A stretch of DNA of 64,000 bases, taken from contig OZ026628.1 of assembly GCA_964020975.1 (NCBI GenBank), positions 62,441,883 to 62,505,882 on the forward strand, given 5' to 3'. The notes under the pieces were generated by a model. That model searched no databases and was not told the origin of the DNA. It saw nothing but the letters and a program-made list of their open reading frames with translations. Positions 62,516 to 64,000 of this stretch are shown here, piece by piece; within the stretch, counting starts at the first letter, position 1; each line of letters starts with the position of its first letter. Origin of the DNA: Hermodice carunculata. Taxonomy: Eukaryota; Annelida; Polychaeta; Eunicida; Amphinomidae. The position numbers and the translations under genes are program-made.

Positions 62516-64000
62516 TCACACTCTGAGGTGATATGGAATAAGCAAGACCAATGGATTGATGGGGTGTACAGTTACATGAAAAGTATTTGGGTTTAACAAA
62601 CAGCAGGTTGTGTGACCATTTAACACAGAGTTAATGGTGCGGGACCTCAACAAGGAGAATTTGGACTGAACAAACTTTGGCAAGAGAAGCATGGTGTGCA
62701 GTCCCCTGCAACATGAAATCTTGAATGGGATCTCTATTTCTGAACCTGGTGGAAGGTAGTATTTAGTTGGTGGTCGTATTAGATCACTGATATTTGATGG
62801 TGTGCAGCACTGAACTGACAGTCCTTTGTCAGGAAATGTAATGGTATTTGTGCCTCTGTCAATCTGAGCTGAATGTGCAACCAAAAAGTCATCACCAAGG
62901 ATGAGAGAATGATGAAGTGTGGAAAAAAACATGGAATTTGTGTTCAAAAATGATATTTCCAACATATATTTTCAAAGTAGTTATACCCAAAATAAAATGA
63001 GATTCACCACCGACACCATGGGCTTTGATAATTTTGGAGGGGTTGATAACTACAGTGGGACCCTGGGAGGGTAGAAATGAATGGGAAATACAGGAAATGG
63101 TGGCACCAGTATCAATCAAAGATTTTGCAGTGAGTCTGTTAATTTGGACATGAATAAAGTTCTGAGATGTTGGCATAGTTAGAGAAATGCTAGGAGTTGG
63201 TCTATCTAAATCGTGGGTAGAAGTAGGCCTGCCTCGAACATGCTGGGTTGTATCAGAAGCAGGCACTAACCCCTACTGGGAGAAATTTGGACGCCAGACT
63301 GAATGGCAGCAATGAGCTAAATGATTTATCTTGCCATAGTATAACACTGTTTGTCTTTGTCTATACAAGGGATGTAGGAAAATGGTATTGACCACACTTG
63401 TTGCACATAGGGGCTGCAGTCGAATGGATACCAGCTTGGTGTGGGACCTGTTGCTGCTTCTACATCCACAGGAATGGTGGTGGCCATGGCCATGTCTGGG
63501 GCTGTTTGGGAGTCCATTGTGCAGGTTCCTGGGGTGGAGGTCTGCGGGTGGGGGTGTCCTTGGTTGCCCTGACTTCGTGGACTTTGGCGGTTAGGGATTT
63601 TAACTGGCCTTTGGTATCAGTGTATCCTGTTTGGGGGCAGGCCCACAGTTGTTCAGGAGGCGGGCAGCATCCTCGAGCTCCTGCAGTGTCTGTGGATCCT
63701 TCTGGAGTATGAGGGGACTCACTGTAGGGTCCATGCCTCTGAGTATTGCCTGTATCATCTGGCTGTCCATCAACTTTAGTAGTGTAGCTTTCCATCTCAT
63801 GGTGGTAATAAAGTCCTGCAGGCCCTCACCAGGAACCTGCTTGCGGTGAAAAATGTCTGAAACGTGAGACCAGGATCGATTGTGTTCCAGGCTATACATT
63901 AGTAAAACCAGATCCTTTAGTTCCTTAAATGAAGTGCCTGGTGTAAGGGCCGAGAACCATGTACTTGCATTTTTTACGTAAAAGGAGGGGAAATGTGTCG
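62516..64000 (-). mobile_element. Second Ty3/gypsy element, gag-protease fragment (fossil, runs off edge)
   Basis: A retropepsin-like protease lies at 63266-62892 (LIDTGATISCISHSFL). A gag-like stretch lies at 63899-63600 (FHRKQVPGEGLQDFITTMRW). Pro-rich and Cys-containing degraded sequence sits between them. No RT follows to the left, so the piece is truncated as well as interrupted in several places. A different family from the envelope-bearing element. Confidence 0.7.

Overview
The window is AT-rich animal nuclear DNA: split genes with splice sites, long TA and trinucleotide microsatellites, a tRNA-derived SINE, LINEs, an envelope-bearing Ty3/gypsy element and TIR transposons. The two recognisable host genes are GRL101-like receptors (LDLa modules, leucine-rich repeats and seven membrane helices in one protein). 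That family is expanded in lophotrochozoans, so a marine invertebrate such as a mollusc, brachiopod or annelid is the best guess. This is inference from family knowledge; no species is assigned.

Layout. At the left edge (65-2176, +) lies the terminal exon of receptor 1. From 2.2 to 17.8 kb there is mostly anonymous DNA with a small MITE-like element (3283-3506), a cluster of AGGCCT palindromes (4933-5884), long TA tracts and a back-to-back pair of decayed Penelope-like reverse transcriptase pieces (about 9.5-11.6 kb). From 17.8 to 22.2 kb two direct copies of a 430-bp repeat bracket a decayed DNA transposon with a Mutator-like transposase domain, and a 145-bp tandem repeat rich in TCAAGGTCA half-sites abuts the second copy. 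From 22.9 to 37.4 kb an L1/Tx1-like LINE (-) is split by a 12.2-kb Ty3/gypsy element with envelope (-). That element has 1.6-kb LTRs about 2% diverged, a 4-bp ATAT target duplication, a primer-binding site, gag, protease, RT/RNase H, integrase, an extra Pro/Ser/Arg-rich ORF, an F-type envelope and two short leader ORFs with C2H2 finger motifs. It is broken in most reading frames.

Receptor 2 (38274-41489, -) is a paralogue of receptor 1 with a longer, lectin-like N-terminal part. The two receptors point toward each other across about 36 kb of transposon-filled DNA. To its right come a 1.2-kb TTAA-flanked TIR element (42090-43277), a 222-bp duplication, a LINE 5' part with PHD-like and endonuclease regions (50.5-51.4 kb), and a second TTAA-flanked element of 3.4 kb (55570-58984). 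The latter holds a basic ORF I cannot assign and a SINE whose head is iterated four times. Further right are a 152-bp near-perfect hairpin (61545-61696) and, running off the right edge, a broken gag-protease piece of another Ty3/gypsy element.

The receptors are the only host genes I can support well. The most novel-looking items are the 3.4-kb TTAA element with its unassigned ORF, the zinc-finger leader ORFs of the envelope-bearing element, the hairpin element and the half-site satellite. All calls are made by eye from sequence and recalled family features; no search was run.
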